In this document: positions 11,906 through 23,222 of the stretch, piece after piece | Layout of the letters: the number at the start of each line of letters is the position of its first letter | Numbering within the stretch: the first letter of the stretch is position 1 | Assembly (NCBI GenBank): GCA_023376005.1 | Contig: CM042150.1 | Span: 76,024,111 to 76,088,110, forward strand | Source: Doryteuthis pealeii | Taxonomy: Eukaryota > Mollusca > Cephalopoda > Myopsida > Loliginidae | Direction of reading: 5' to 3' | DNA: 64,000 nucleotides | Translations under genes and position numbers: made by a program | Notes under the pieces: model-generated | Databases searched by the model: none | What the model saw: the letters and a program-made list of their open reading frames with translations, nothing else | Told to the model about the DNA's origin: nothing

Positions 11906-12344
11906 TCTGTGTCCATTTTGTTCTTAATAATGAACACAAAGATCTTGATTGTTGGTTTAATGTTTTTATTTACCAAGACCCAACATCCTTATGTGCATGG
12001 AGAAGACTTCAGAGGATTTCATTTTTAGCGTCCAACTCTGATAAGCACCTTGATTCATCTCAGCTCTTTTCCACATTGTCATCACATGACATCCTTCACC
12101 AATGAGAATGTGATACTACAGATCAATCAGGGTTCAGAAACTCTCAATAAAACTCCTCGTTATATTCCATGACTCTTCTGCAGAATTAAATGTCAACTTT
12201 TGAATTTAAACATTCTACACTACATTACAAAATGAATAGGCTATCCTATTCATTATGTAACACTAGCAACTCAGTGACTTCCCATACATTATTCTTACTT
12301 GATAACAAAAGAATACATACAATTGCTTTAATAATCTACTAAGC

Positions 12345-12402
12345 TTAGTTTAGCTTGTGACCAGAAGCATGAGGCACCCAGATAGAAATTAACCCACTAA
12401 AA
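12345..12402 (-). mobile_element. SINE-C fragment
   Basis: GTGACCAGAAGCATGAGGCA, CCCAGATAGAAATTAACCCAC and AAAATGGTCTGCTAT match the inverted SINE-C body. The head is missing. Confidence 0.5.
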
Positions 12403-12446
12403 ATGGTCTGCTATATAATTGCTTTAAGTTCCATTTTCTGAAAAAA

Positions 12447-12484
12447 AGAGAGAGAGGAGAGAGAGAGAGAGAGAGAGAAAGAAG

Positions 12485-12558
<74 letters not shown>
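12447..12558. repeat. (GA)n microsatellite with one interruption
   Basis: About 110 bp of GA units, broken at about 12478-12490 by AAAGAAGAAGAAA. Confidence 0.95.
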
Positions 12559-12562
<4 letters not shown>

Positions 12563-12726
12563 ATTTCTTTTAATACCTGAAGAATGTTATAGAATGGATT
12601 GGTTGAAGCATTTTGGTGAGAACATCAGCAGTAAAAAAGGAAGTTTATTGTATTAACAAATAACACTTCATAAAATTATATACAATCTATATTAATAATT
12701 GGGAAGAATTTATCTATTCTCTACAG

Positions 12727-12815
12727 ATGGGCACAGAGTTACAATCAAACTCACTAACGATAATCTGCTAGTTTATTTTATTAACCATTACACCATATAA
12801 GGTGACCCCCAACCA
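12727..12815 (-). mobile_element. SINE-C fragment with head
   Basis: GGGCACAGAGTTACAATCAAACTCACTAACG, AATCTGCTAG and ATTAACCATTACACCATATAAGG are the reverse complement of body, B-box region and A-box region of SINE-C. Confidence 0.55.
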
Positions 12816-13194
12816 GTTTGATGAAGAGGTACCAAATTTGCTCTACATGCTCATTAAACAAAAGATGTTTTGATATTAAAGCATTAGTCCTTCTGTAAAT
12901 AAACAATAATTATCAGGACGCCATGTTGCTGCATTATACTGAATTTAAATTTCTTAAAATCAAAAGAAAAATAAATAAAAACAATGATTATTTTTCATAA
13001 TGAAATAATTATTCACATTTAATTAAACATTATAAATAAGATTTATAGTTAGGAGATCTAAAATAATTAGTGTTATTGCTTAGTTAGGACTAACAATCTG
13101 GATAAAAAAAAGTATTTTAAGTGATAATTTTCTTAAGCATCATTCACTGCATTGATAAGTCTCAATACAGTAATTTCTTATATATATTTTGTTT
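12816..13194. other. AT-rich spacer
   Basis: Only low-complexity A/T runs are visible between the SINE-C fragment and the SINE-B copy. Confidence 0.4.
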
Positions 13195-13199
13195 GAGAC

Positions 13200-13485
13200 A
13201 CCCATAGTGTAATGGTTATCATTGTAGGAAATAGACTCAGCAACCCGAGTTCAAATCCTGAACTCGGCTTTTTGCCTCAGGATAGGAATTCATACCCTTG
13301 GGAAAGGAATTCATCCAACAATTTTCCCTACAGCTATGTGTAAATAGTAGGACAGACTGGGCTCTTTAACCTTGATTAAGCAACCAGCCTAGGAGAAGGA
13401 AAAACTCTGAATTCAAAGCTGTTAAAGTCCTCTTAAGAAATTGACCTTGTGTCACATCCTACTCAGGTGAAGAGGTTGGTAAATA
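13200..13485 (+). mobile_element. SINE-B, near full length
   Basis: Best-preserved head in the window: A-box-like TAGTGTAATGGTTATCATTG and B-box AGTTCAAATCCTGAACTC. Then come body blocks CAGCTATGTGTAAATAGTAGG, GGGCTCTTTAACCTTG, CAACCAGCCTAGGAGAAGG and the tail AATTGACCTTGTGTCACATCC. The head resembles a tRNA with a TAATGGTTA D-loop; internal Pol III promoter boxes are expected for a SINE. Confidence 0.8.
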
Positions 13486-13487
13486 TA

Positions 13488-13625
13488 TTTTATTTGAGAA
13501 CAACTTCTACTTATTTCCCTAAAGTATTCTGTGTTCATGTTATATATTTGTGGTTTTGTGTTATATTGACTTTAACTCTCTGCTGATGTATTGATTATAG
13601 TTGGATTGTCTTCACTGAAATATCT
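13488..13625. repeat. Dispersed repeat R4, copy 1 (SINE-linked 3' module)
   Basis: TTTGAGAACAACTT, AAAGTATTCTGTGTTCATGTT, TTTGTGG and TGATTATAGTTG ... TTGTCTTCACT also occur at 19900-20045. One copy follows SINE-B and the other follows SINE-C. Confidence 0.65.
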
Positions 13626-13800
13626 TCAATGAGTCAAGTGCTTGTCAAGGTTAACCACACAACAGTCTGAATGAATAGTACGGATTTCAAGCTGAAACCG
13701 CTTCCTCTGTCTTTGCTCACTAAACGCTTGCCGAAAATGTCTAGTAAACGTTATTCTTAACCCACCAAGGTGACCCGGTAAGTCACCATTTCAAAGACGT

Positions 13801-14092
13801 ACTTAGGTAAGTAGTTATTTATTTACCTCGCATCCCAGGTATGTGGGTATGACACAAGGTCGTTTTAATGTGTGACCACCCACGAACCGAAGCTCCAGAG
13901 ATGGTGGGTGCAAAAAATGCATAGATCCCATCGGTCAAGTGGAGCGCCTTGGACAATAAATCCAGCCCTTCCTCTTTACATCAAGGGGGCAGGTGTTGCC
14001 TGGGGGGATAGCCTCTGCGATCATACCATTAATTACTTTACCGGTCCAGAGGCCGACGTCACTGGACACAGGACATAGAACTTAGGTAAGTA
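13801..14092 (-). mobile_element. SINE-like insertion with 13-bp target-site duplication
   Basis: ACTTAGGTAAGTA occurs exactly at 13801-13813 and again at 14080-14092, bounding a GC-richer 266-bp insert. On the minus strand the insert ends with ACCTTGTGTCATACCC...GAGGTAAATAAAT, recalling the SINE-B tail; the body itself is unrelated. The open frame at 13872-14078 is incidental. Most likely a SINE of another family mobilised by a LINE. Confidence 0.7.
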
Positions 14093-14169
14093 ACTGCGAA
14101 GAAAATGAAATATACTTTAAATGGCTAAAGCAGTTGCAGTTGAGACTTTCATCAAAAATGAAAAAATAT

Positions 14170-14490
14170 GTTTGTTTGTTTTGTTTTATGGCATATCAAA
14201 TTCAGTGGGTCATTTAATGCACACAAAGTTTTGAAAAGAATGAAAAAATAAGAATGAGAAAAGATACACAAAGGAAATTAATCAGTGATGAAGAAATATG
14301 AATTCAGTGAATTTCACAAATGTCAGAATAACTATTACCATAAAAAATCACCTATGCTTTTTATGAACATTTTTCTTAATATGGTTTGATCTTTCTATTA
14401 ACCCTTATAACATATTAGTTGGTCGGTGTTTAATGGCATATCAACACTAGTGGGTTATTTTATACCAAATATTTTTATAACTTTATGTGT
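14170..14490 (-). mobile_element. Two SINE-D 3'-end fragments
   Basis: TTTTATGGCATATCAAATTC...GGGTCATTTAATGC at 14183-14222 and TTTAATGGCATATCAAC...GGGTTATTTTATACC at 14428-14467 match the left end of the SINE-D copies at 47270 and 60700. Heads are missing. Confidence 0.5.
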
Positions 14491-14589
14491 ATTAATAAAT
14501 AGGTAGAAATAATTTTCATTAACTCCTCGTAACTTCATTAATTCATCAATTTAATAAATTGGTAGATCTAATTTTCCTTAATTTCAATA

Positions 14590-15420
14590 GATACTGGTGG
14601 TTGATTCTCAGCCACTGCCTTCTCATACCTATATGATAAAAAAGGGTGAGTGTTTGTCATGAGTGAAATTTAAAGAATGTGGTCATGACAATCATATAGT
14701 TACTAGGGCTTGACTGACCAGCCTATTGACCAGGCCTCTCTGACTGCCTGTCTAGCCCAAGTAAGTGACAAAATGGAGTCTTACATGTCACAGGATTATT
14801 TAGTACCTGGGTTGCAGACTGTTCAGACACCAAAAGTCTGTCTTCAGGCATTACAGGTTGCCACCCATTGCCAACAGGTGGCTCCATCAAGTTTTTCTTT
14901 TTTATCGCTCTGCAGAAGTAAAGTCAACAGGATGTGTTCAATAATTAAAAATCAATCAATTTTTAGAACTCTTCACCATTATTCATGAATTAGCACAAAA
15001 GACCCATTGTGGGAGAAACTATTCCCCCTATTATTGGAATCATCCTGGTGAATATAGTGGCTCATAGTCTGCCTTCAGTTTTAGTTGAAGAACCTTTATG
15101 GCAGCTACCCGGCCTGGGATAGGATTAAAGTGTAGTATCTGCACCAAGATCGGGAAACCGCAAAAGTGTCTCCCTTGATTCCAGTCAACATCTATCAATA
15201 GCGACAGGCCTGGATCTATTGCCTGGTGCCTCAGGTGACCCAAAATTGGAATGCCGATGGAGTTTTAGCAATTTTAGATCTAACTTGAGCATCACAGGGT
15301 GTGTTAGAACATGAGTGGCTAGTATTTGTACTGCTGCTTAATAGATTTACCTGGGTGGCCTGAATTCCAGCTGGGGGGATCCTATTAACTTTTAATTCAA
15401 CACACAATTTCAGAATCATA
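14590..15420. repeat. GC-richer unclassified block
   Basis: Less AT-rich than its flanks. The part at 14590-14660 reads as the reverse complement of part of 23880-23920 (CAGCCACTGCCTTCT against AGCGGTGGCTGAGGG; both near a TATATGATAA-type run). Open frames at 14710-14988 and on the minus strand at 15040-15243 and 15231-15419 have no recognisable domain. Likely old transposon sequence. Confidence 0.4.
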
Positions 15421-16383
15421 ACTGCATATAAACATAATAGTTGTTTAAGAACTCAATACAAGAATATTGACAAAATATAAAATGACAAATGAGATGACTG
15501 TTTAAATAATAAACAACTCATTCAAAGTTGACCATGTTTGAAATATGAATTTAAGACATAAAAAACTTTGAATCTCCCTACAAAACTAAAACTGTTAAAA
15601 AATGTTTTCTAATTTCTGAAACAGGAGCAATTCTGCCCCTTCAGGTGTGGCAACAAAGAACTTTTCAGTGAATCAATATCAGTTCTCAGCATGAATACAA
15701 TCTGTCAAATCTTTAGTTAATTTCATATATTTTTTCATTTCTATAGAAGCAAAAGCTCTAATGGTTACAAAGAAAAGCATTGGCTTTGATTCTGTTTGTA
15801 GGAAACTGGGAAAATAAATTAAAAAACGAACTGAACAAATCGATTATTATGATTATGAATGAAAATTTGAGCTGACCAAAGGAAAAGAACAATTAGATGG
15901 AAAAAATAACGGTAATATAAAAGCAGGAAAAAAATATAGAACAGCAATGAAATTTTGTTATCCTTTTTCATTTTTTCTTCATATTGAATAGATTTATTTC
16001 ATTGTTTTGTGTCAATTTTTGTTTTGTTCAATTTTGCATGACAAGTTAACTTGAAAATCTTTTGTAGAGATTCAGTGAGACAAAAGAGTTTTACAAGTTT
16101 CAATGATGACAAACAAAGTTGAAAGCTGAAAATTTGGAATAGATTTAAAGGTCACAAAAAATTGACCAATACATCAATTTGATTATTTGTAGAAATAGAT
16201 TTGATCCCAAAACACACTTATTAACCCATCTAGAAATTCTAGAAATGAATGACAATATCCTTTTTTATTATAGAAAATAAGATTAAATTAGCGAAAAGTT
16301 GATTTAGGCATTTACATCATCCTTTTCTCTTTTGTAAAAATTATATTAAAAATATTCATAAACTAAATTATAGTGTTAATGTT

Positions 16384-16386
<3 letters not shown>
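15421..16386. other. AT-rich, no recognisable feature
   Basis: Low-complexity A/T runs; no open frame above 60 codons and no match to other repeats of the window. Confidence 0.45.

Positions 16387-16418
<32 letters not shown>
16387..16418. repeat. (TA)n microsatellite
   Basis: Sixteen uninterrupted TA units. Confidence 0.95.
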
Positions 16419-16422
<4 letters not shown>

Positions 16423-16489
16423 TATATTTTGCTTGAAGGCAATTATAATGCATGTATCGCATAAAATTCGATAATTATAGAAAATAATC

Positions 16490-16790
16490 TTGACAAGTGA
16501 ATCCCGGCAAAGGATGGCTCGCTATGTAGAACACTGTACAGACTGTTTCGACTTTATTAAGTCTCATCAGCGATGTATACTAACGACTTCCCTCCGACAG
16601 AAATCGAAACCGGGACCTCAGCAGGCATAGTCAGAGACCATATCGCTTCAGCCGCCGGTACATAGCAAACAATCCCTGCGAAATTAACCTTGTCAATGAT
16701 ACTTACACGCCTCTACCATAGTAGGTAAGGGACGTTGATTGAGTAGTAAACAAACCAGGCCGTAAGCTCTTCGGCGAAGTGAATAAGATT
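16490..16790 (-). mobile_element. GC-richer tRNA-related repeat
   Basis: On the minus strand GGCTGAAGCGATATGGTCTC is followed about 40 nt later by CCCGGTTTCGATTTC, close to a Pol III B box (GGTTCGANTCC) with one inserted base. Base composition differs sharply from both flanks. Probably a separate SINE family; single copy in this window. Confidence 0.45.
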
Positions 16791-17040
16791 TTTGGATGTT
16801 TGTTTTTTTTTTGTTTTGTTTTTTTTTAAATTTATTCAACAATGCTTCTAAATTATTAACGAGGTGTAATAAAAACCCCAGTAAAAAAGAAAATAATACT
16901 TTTATTGTTTCATTTATAGATTTTATGGATACATAGAGTAACTAAGATAAAATTAAATTGAAATAAAAAAAGTAAAAAGAATTCAAAAATGATAGTGAAG
17001 TTAGTTAATATGAGATATGTGATCCTTTTTTAAAAATGAC

Positions 17041-18060
17041 TTGGAAAAGGCACAGGTCCATCAAACATGTCAATTTTTGGATTGCCTCTTATGTAATTTC
17101 ATGTGATACGTTGACTATTTCCTGCCACAAGTCATCTTTGCTTCTAAATTGGCGTCCATTCTCATAAATACGTCGCTTCAGAATATTCCACAAGTTTTCA
17201 ATTGGGTTTAAGTCCGGAGAATTGGCTGGCCAGTTCATCTTCCGAGGTCCACAGAAGCCTACTTTTTGTAGGTACCCCATAGTTTTATGTGCTGAATGCG
17301 AAGGAGCATTATCTTGCATAAATATGATGGTTCTCCTGAAGGTGATTTTATGTCTTTTTAGCCAAGATTTCATGTACTCTTTGAGGAAGGCTATATAAGC
17401 GTTTGTGGTTATTTTCGTACCGGCAGGCACTCTCCACGGGCCAACCATGATATATCCAATAATACCAGCCCAACTCATAATACCTCCTCCTCCTTGTTGG
17501 CATCTAAGCCGGTGATGAGGATCTCGTCCATTTACGACCCAAACTTTGCTCCAGCCATCAGGGCCATCAAGTATTGCATGAGTTTCATTTGTGAACAGTA
17601 CTTTTGAGAAATTGACCTTCATGTTCTCCTTTGCCCATTTCAAACGTATTTGCATGTGTATTTTTGTAAATCGAGGCTTTGTCACTGGTCTCACTGATGA
17701 CCGACCTTTTTCAGAAGACAACAGTGAGTACTTCTGGGCACTGTTGCTTCTCCAATACTTCTAAAAATGCTCCACTCATCAGGCCTGAGTTATTTACAGC
17801 TTCATGTTTCATTCGAGACAAAGAACATCGGGAAACAACCCTCAGGTGACCCTTATCGGTCCCTTATGTACCTTCGTAGGAGCCGCAGCAAATCTTTTCA
17901 CAGTTTGATGATATCTTCCAATTGTTTTGGATATTTTCTAATGTAGACTTGCCTTTGGAAAGTTCAGATGTTATGATATCTTTCTTAGAAGGGGTCAAGT
18001 CACATTTGCTACACATAATTGCATGAGTATAATGACACTTGTTTAATATCTGGGACACTT
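17041..18060 (-). pseudogene. Decayed Tc1/mariner transposase, DD37E type
   Basis: The open frame 17721-17089 (210 codons) is the DDE-3-type catalytic domain. VLFTNETHAILDGPDGW occupies residues 41-57, then QQGGGGIMSWAG, then FMQDNAPSHSAH and NSPDLNPIENLW. There are 37 residues between the second D (QDN) and E (IEN), so this is DD37E, not the DD34E of Tc1. The first catalytic Asp is replaced by Asn: codon 17587-17589 reads AAT on the coding strand. The N-terminal DNA-binding part is still partly readable upstream at 18058-17864 (CDLTPSKKDIITSELSKGKS), but the link to the catalytic domain is frameshifted with stops. I did not find clean terminal inverted repeats. Non-functional relic. Confidence 0.9.
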
Positions 18061-18462
18061 CTATATCGTGTTAATATTGCAAATGACCACTGTTTGTTTC
18101 CTGTTGTGCAGAACAATACAGTTTTTATACAGCCTGTGCATACACCTATTTCCATTATACTGTGAAAGTTTTGTTAAATTCCAATCGGTATTTTTTGTAC
18201 AATTTTTTTGTAATAATTTGAAACGCAGTGTATAATTTGATTCCAGGTTACTCCTTCCATTACTGAGTTTCAATGAAATAATCAAATGAAAAAATTCTAT
18301 GTATTATGCCCTATTTATCTCTTTTCTTCCATACACAATTTATTTTTTCATTTTTCACTTGTCTTACAGTTTGAAGAAGCTGATATTCTTAAAGACGAGA
18401 ATTGCAATTGAAATAAATTTATAACTGTTAACATGTCCAATATTTACGTCTTTTCTCAACCA

Positions 18463-18468
18463 ATCCTA

Positions 18469-18520
<52 letters not shown>

Positions 18521-18528
18521 TAGGATAG
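18463..18528. repeat. (TA)n inside an inverted repeat
   Basis: ATCCTATGATA on the left and TATCATAGGAT on the right bracket 40-odd bases of TA, so the whole array is one palindrome. Confidence 0.85.
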
Positions 18529-18616
18529 GATAGGATTATGATATATAACGCAGCCTGCAAAATCTAGTTTCACTGAAGAAATAGGATACATCAAAACAGT
18601 ACTATATGTGGAGGAC

Positions 18617-18633
18617 CATACATACATACATAC

Positions 18634-18683
<50 letters not shown>
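18617..18683. repeat. (CATA)n then (AT)n microsatellite
   Basis: About five CATA units pass directly into about 48 bp of AT. Confidence 0.93.
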
Positions 18684-18685
<2 letters not shown>

Positions 18686-18696
18686 GTATTGTTTCT

Positions 18697-18932
18697 TAAG
18701 AAGGGAGTGCTGAAAAACACTTGATTCAACCAAAAAGGGTTTATTCTCAAGTCATGAAACAGGCACATACACATATATATATATAAATATAAAGAAGCTG
18801 AGGAAGAAGTAATAGACAAATCAATAATTTTATATTATTTCTTCTGTCCTAATATAGGAAAAAAGGAAAGTGTGGAAAAATTCTTGACTCAATCAAGAAT
18901 GGTTTAACCTCAAGCCATGAAATGTATGTGCT
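18697..18932. repeat. Local direct duplication, about 170 bp apart
   Basis: TGAAAAACACTTGATTCAACC...GGTTTATTCTCAAGTCATGAA near 18709-18760 recurs diverged as GGAAAAATTCTTGACTCAATC...GGTTTAACCTCAAGCCATGAA near 18873-18922. Confidence 0.6.
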
Positions 18933-19764
18933 ATTTCCATATATTCATAAAGTTTAACACACTTAGCATATCATTTCTGAAACTTTGTTATACTTTCCCA
19001 AAAAAATTTCAATACAAAATCTTTAAAAAAAAGCACCATTCCTTTCTTGAGAATATTTAGCAGAATCCCCCCCTCCTGTCATTTGTAATCAGTTCATCCA
19101 AAATGTGTGGTGGCTTGTCCTACACAAACCTTCACTGCTACAAATAAATCAGCTGTTCATTTTATTTGCTAAGCTTCAGCTTAGATCAAGACCATCACCA
19201 AATCTATGAACAAATATCATATATACACAAAAGTTTCCAGTACAGATTTTTCTAAAACCTACAACTGAATCCACAGCTGAAAATATTTTTACAAGAAGAT
19301 TTTGCATTCATATAATATATGTAAATATATATACGCCTGAATATGTTTTTACAAAAATCTTCTCTAACTTTATGATACTAAAATACCTGAATATCTTCTA
19401 AGTTGATAAATATCTAATATATTTTTAATAGAATGTTTTTGGAAGAACACAAGCTTGTTCAAATACAGAACTCTTCCTACACACCAGGCCCAGCATCTTT
19501 TTCTTCTTTCCTAAACTGAAAATTTACCTCAAGATTAGGATTTGAGGATACAGAGAAAATGAAAATGAATATAATAGTTCAGCTGCACACCATGTAAAAA
19601 GAAGTTTCAGAGTGCTTTAAAAACACAATGAAATAAGTGTGGTAAATGCAAATAATATTATTTCAAAGATACTCAGTATCCTGCAATTATTCATTTCTGC
19701 CTAGTAAATACAACTTCAGTTTCCATTCATTTTGAACACACCTAGTATTTCTTTATATATTTTG
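18933..19764. other. No recognisable feature
   Basis: AT-rich without microsatellite or long open frame; no similarity to the other repeats of this window seen. Confidence 0.4.
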
Positions 19765-19767
19765 GTT

Positions 19768-19880
19768 GTGCACGTAGTGAAATGGTTAGCAAGCTAGATT
19801 TATAGACCATTGTTAGTGAGTTTTATTCTCATTAGGTGCCCCATACTTCTGGCCTTATGCCACATCTAAGCTAATCTTAG
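19768..19880 (+). mobile_element. SINE-C copy
   Basis: Head GTGCACGTAGTGAAATGGTTAGCAAG, B-box region TTAGTGAGTTTTATTCTC, body AGGTGCCCCATACTTCTGG. Followed directly by R4 copy 2. Confidence 0.6.
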
Positions 19881-19899
19881 TAAATAACTATATGTATTT

Positions 19900-20045
19900 T
19901 GTTTGAGAATAACTTTCACTTTTTAACACAAAAGTATTCTGTGTTCATGTTACACATTTGTGGTTGTATTTTGGGAAGCTCAATCTTGGATTGACCTTAT
20001 CTCTCTGTTGATGGATTGATTATAGTTGCATTGTCTTCACTAAAA
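19900..20045. repeat. Dispersed repeat R4, copy 2
   Basis: TTTGAGAATAACTTTCACTT, AAAGTATTCTGTGTTCATGTT, ATTTGTGGTTG and GATTGATTATAGTTGCATTG pair with 13488-13625. Confidence 0.65.
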
Positions 20046-20450
20046 CATCTTAGAAAATAACAAGATGGAAGCCTTTTAGCATAGCAACTTTGTTGCCTTA
20101 TTTCTAACTTCATTGAACATTGTTTAGTTGAGTGATTGCATGGAATACAAGAGAGCAAAATTGTCATGCCAATCTCATCTTCTTGGTACAATAAGAAGGA
20201 ACTGTTTTGGAGATGGATACTCTGCATCTAGCAATTATTTTCTTTTGAGCTTCATTCTGGAATGAGTATTGATCAGCATTCACTGTTCGCTTTAAAGTAT
20301 TCCTAATAAAGAAAGAAAAATCAGTGCAGCAAAGAAAGAGAAAGATGTGAAATCAATAAAGTAAAAAACAAAAGACTACATGTGAATGTCAATTTATTTA
20401 CCAAGAGATGGGAACAAGAAGAAAACTCATGATTTGAGTGAATTATACTA

Positions 20451-20997
20451 GGGGGAGTCAAAGGTTTTACAATATCTTGGTAATTTGAGGCATAATTAAG
20501 CAGCTTTAGATGCTTTGAGGTTTATGAAGGTGACAAACCTCACTGGACTGTGAGATTTTGAGCTCACCTGATACTTTCAGAGTGTTACTCACTGGATTTG
20601 CGTCTGGTTTTGAGTCTTGGAATCCACAGTTTTAGGCCTACTTCACGTTGCATGTCAATGTTCAATGATCTTCGAAACTAAGTGTAATTTCTTGAATAAT
20701 CTGGTTAGTCGGCTACTATTAAATGCACCTTCACTTTTTGCATGACAAATCTTTTTGGTTGCTTTCACAGCATTATGGCCCAGTTCAAACTCGTAAAGTC
20801 TAAGTTTCTGAATTACATTATGCTGTGCAACTATCAAATCACATGGCATGAAGCATCGCACCATGTGTCAGTGCTCCAAATACTATGATACTAGCAATCA
20901 TAGTGGGTACCTTTCCAGTTTTGAACTGCTTTGATCATGTGGTATATGTGCTATTAACTCATACATGCCAAAATATTGCAAAACTTTTGACTAACGC
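20451..20997 (-). mobile_element. Internally deleted mariner element with HTH remnant, TA target site
   Basis: Both ends are readable: left GGGGGAGTCAAAGGTTTTAC, and on the minus strand at the right GCGTTAGTCAAAAGTTTTGC. The inverted repeats run on through AATAT-TTGG. TA flanks both sides (20449-20450, 20998-20999). The minus frame 20864-20655 carries RLYEFELGHNAVKATKKICH and SSRLTRLFKKLH, the N-terminal helix-turn-helix of mariner (Mos1-like) transposases. Decayed coding sequence follows towards the left end; the catalytic DDD part is absent. A non-autonomous derivative about 547 bp long. Confidence 0.8.
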
Positions 20998-21000
20998 TAG

Positions 21001-21956
21001 TACATACATATTTCTAAAAATGTTTTTTTCTTAAAAATTGAAATGAGTGCTTCCAGAAAATTATGACTTTCTTATAATTGAAGAAACTATAGGAAATATG
21101 ATATTAATAATAGTTTTTTGCAATAAGTGGCTTCCATGATTGTCAAGAAAATAGGGGAAAAACATGGAAATGCTATATCTTGAATCAGGGTGTCATAATA
21201 ACATAATTATATCTCAGTGGAATTGCTAAACGTTCATTAAATCAGTATTTGTAAATTTAAATGGATATAGACACTATCAGTTACTAAGAAAGAAAAAATG
21301 AATTGAATAAAATAAATAATATTTTATCAAAATATAAAAAAGATAAAATGTTGTCAAATTATACTGGCTGAGATTAAAAAAGTAAAATAATGGTTATAAA
21401 ACATTGTTTGAAAGAAAAGCAAAAATCAGATAATTTTCGATTTGAAGCCTTAAAGCTATGATCTTTTTTTTATGGAAAATAAAGAACAATTTGATTTATT
21501 ATAACACACAATTTCTTTTTAAAATTACACAAGATGCTGTAAAAATGAGATTAATACCACATTTTAAAAATATTCCTGATGTCACTTTAAACAAAGAAAA
21601 GAAAAATTGCATCTGGTAAAATTCTGAGCACTTGAGGAATTTGGAGTTCATCTTGAAATGTAGGTGATGCCACAAAAATATGTTTTTGCTTCTATTGTCA
21701 CACCAAAAGTAGAGACATTTTTTCCTTTAAAGTGAGAAATCTAATTCTGTTAAATTTTCGTCCTTGCAGAATGAAGGAAAGCAATCCAAAAATAAATAGA
21801 TTCATTTAATTAACTAGAAAAGAAATAAACAATCAATTTAACTTATTAAAACACAGAAAAAACAATTCAAGTTATTTAGATAATGAACAATTTTACAATT
21901 TTATAGACATATTGAAATGCACAAGTAGGTATTTACCCTACCCATTTGATGGGACA
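21001..21956. other. AT-rich, no recognisable feature
   Basis: Runs of A and T only; no open frame above 60 codons. Confidence 0.45.
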
Positions 21957-22062
21957 CTAGGTTGCAAATATAAGGCATCCAGTAAGGATCAAACTTGCTA
22001 TACAGTAGTTAATGGATCTGTGAGACTAGGTTGCTAGCCATTAAACCATGGACATCCCACTG
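21957..22062 (-). mobile_element. SINE-C copy
   Basis: GGCATCCAGTAAGGATCAAAC, GAGACTAGGTTGCTAGCC and ATTAAACCATGGACATCCC are the reverse complement of SINE-C body and head. Confidence 0.6.
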
Positions 22063-22068
22063 AAATGC

Positions 22069-22733
22069 ACAGGTATTAATACTGACCAGTTCATTTTTCT
22101 GTGACATGACTCTAAATGGACCTTAAATTCCTACTTGTATCAAACTATAACTTCTCTCTTGCCTTTGATTATTAAGTTATGAATTTATTGAACATATTAG
22201 ACTAGATTGTCTATGTGAATGATATTTTCTCTTTATATTCAGTTTATAATAATCAATGAAATTATTTGAACCTGGAAATACTGATTACCTTTTACAATCC
22301 AATTTACTGATTATTACAAAAGATTCCCTTGTCACTCACTGTGTCATATTCCTTCAGGTTCTTAGTACTCATGGCTCTCCACAGCTTCTTTTATCTTTAA
22401 AACTGCATTGTTATGACTACTTAAGAGGAATAGGGGAGTGGTTTCTTCTTATTGCCTTTAGCAGGATGTTTTTATTAAGACACAATGTTTAATTAGCTAG
22501 ACATTAACATTTGACTTCTTCTGCCCTTTCATAGATATTTCATTCCTATGGAATCACTAATCACCTTCTTCAGCTACAATCAAATAGGATAGGAATATCC
22601 ATAAATTTTTTCATCATTTGAAACAGAATATCAGTCCAATATGCTTCCATTGTTCAACTTGAAGTAAAACCAAAAAAGAAGCAAAAAATGCCCCTTCTGG
22701 ATATATTCATTATGGAATATGTAAACCAAATAT
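22069..22733. other. No recognisable feature
   Basis: A 78-codon frame at 22256-22492 has no domain. The adjoining frame 22688-22909 runs into the LTR and is incidental. Confidence 0.4.
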
Positions 22734-23222
22734 TGTTGTATACCCTTTTCTTACTTCTTACTTCTGGTTGTATTTTCTTCTGGACGGCTTTGGTTCTATC
22801 TTCTATCATCTTGACTTGGTTATCTTCTAAGGTCTGGACTTTCTTGGGGACTTCGGGTCTGGTTTCTGTTAGGGATTTCTCCTTATCAGAAGCCCTGTGT
22901 CATTGTTAGTTTTTAGGTAATAAACACAAGACTTCGATTTACTTTTGATCTTATTTTATTGTTAACCCCAAACCAGACGTCTGCGCAGATCCTTACATCC
23001 TATGAGCTCGGCTTCTAACTTCTAACTGACTGAGTTGCTTACTATCCTTAAACCGGAACAGGGTCTTCTATGCCTTCCGGTTCTCACAATTTATCCCCAG
23101 AAGGCAAGGTGAGAGTGAGGTCAAGCGCCATCACTCACTCTCAAGGCCATCAGCTGCACTAATCGCCATTATGTTTCTACAATACCTTATATAAGTATTA
23201 GGGATCCAATAATTATGTAACA
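22734..23222 (-). mobile_element. Solo LTR, family LTR-1, TSD ATAT
   Basis: On + it begins TGTTGTATACCC and ends AATAATTATGTAACA. ATAT precedes (22730-22733) and follows (23223-23226). Inside on + are TTCTCCTTATCAGAAGCCCTG, ACCGGAACAGGGTCTTCTAT, CCAGAAGGCAAGGTGAGAGTG and TAATCGCCATTATGTTTCTAC, all shared in inverse with 32816-33327. No internal region adjoins. Confidence 0.88.
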
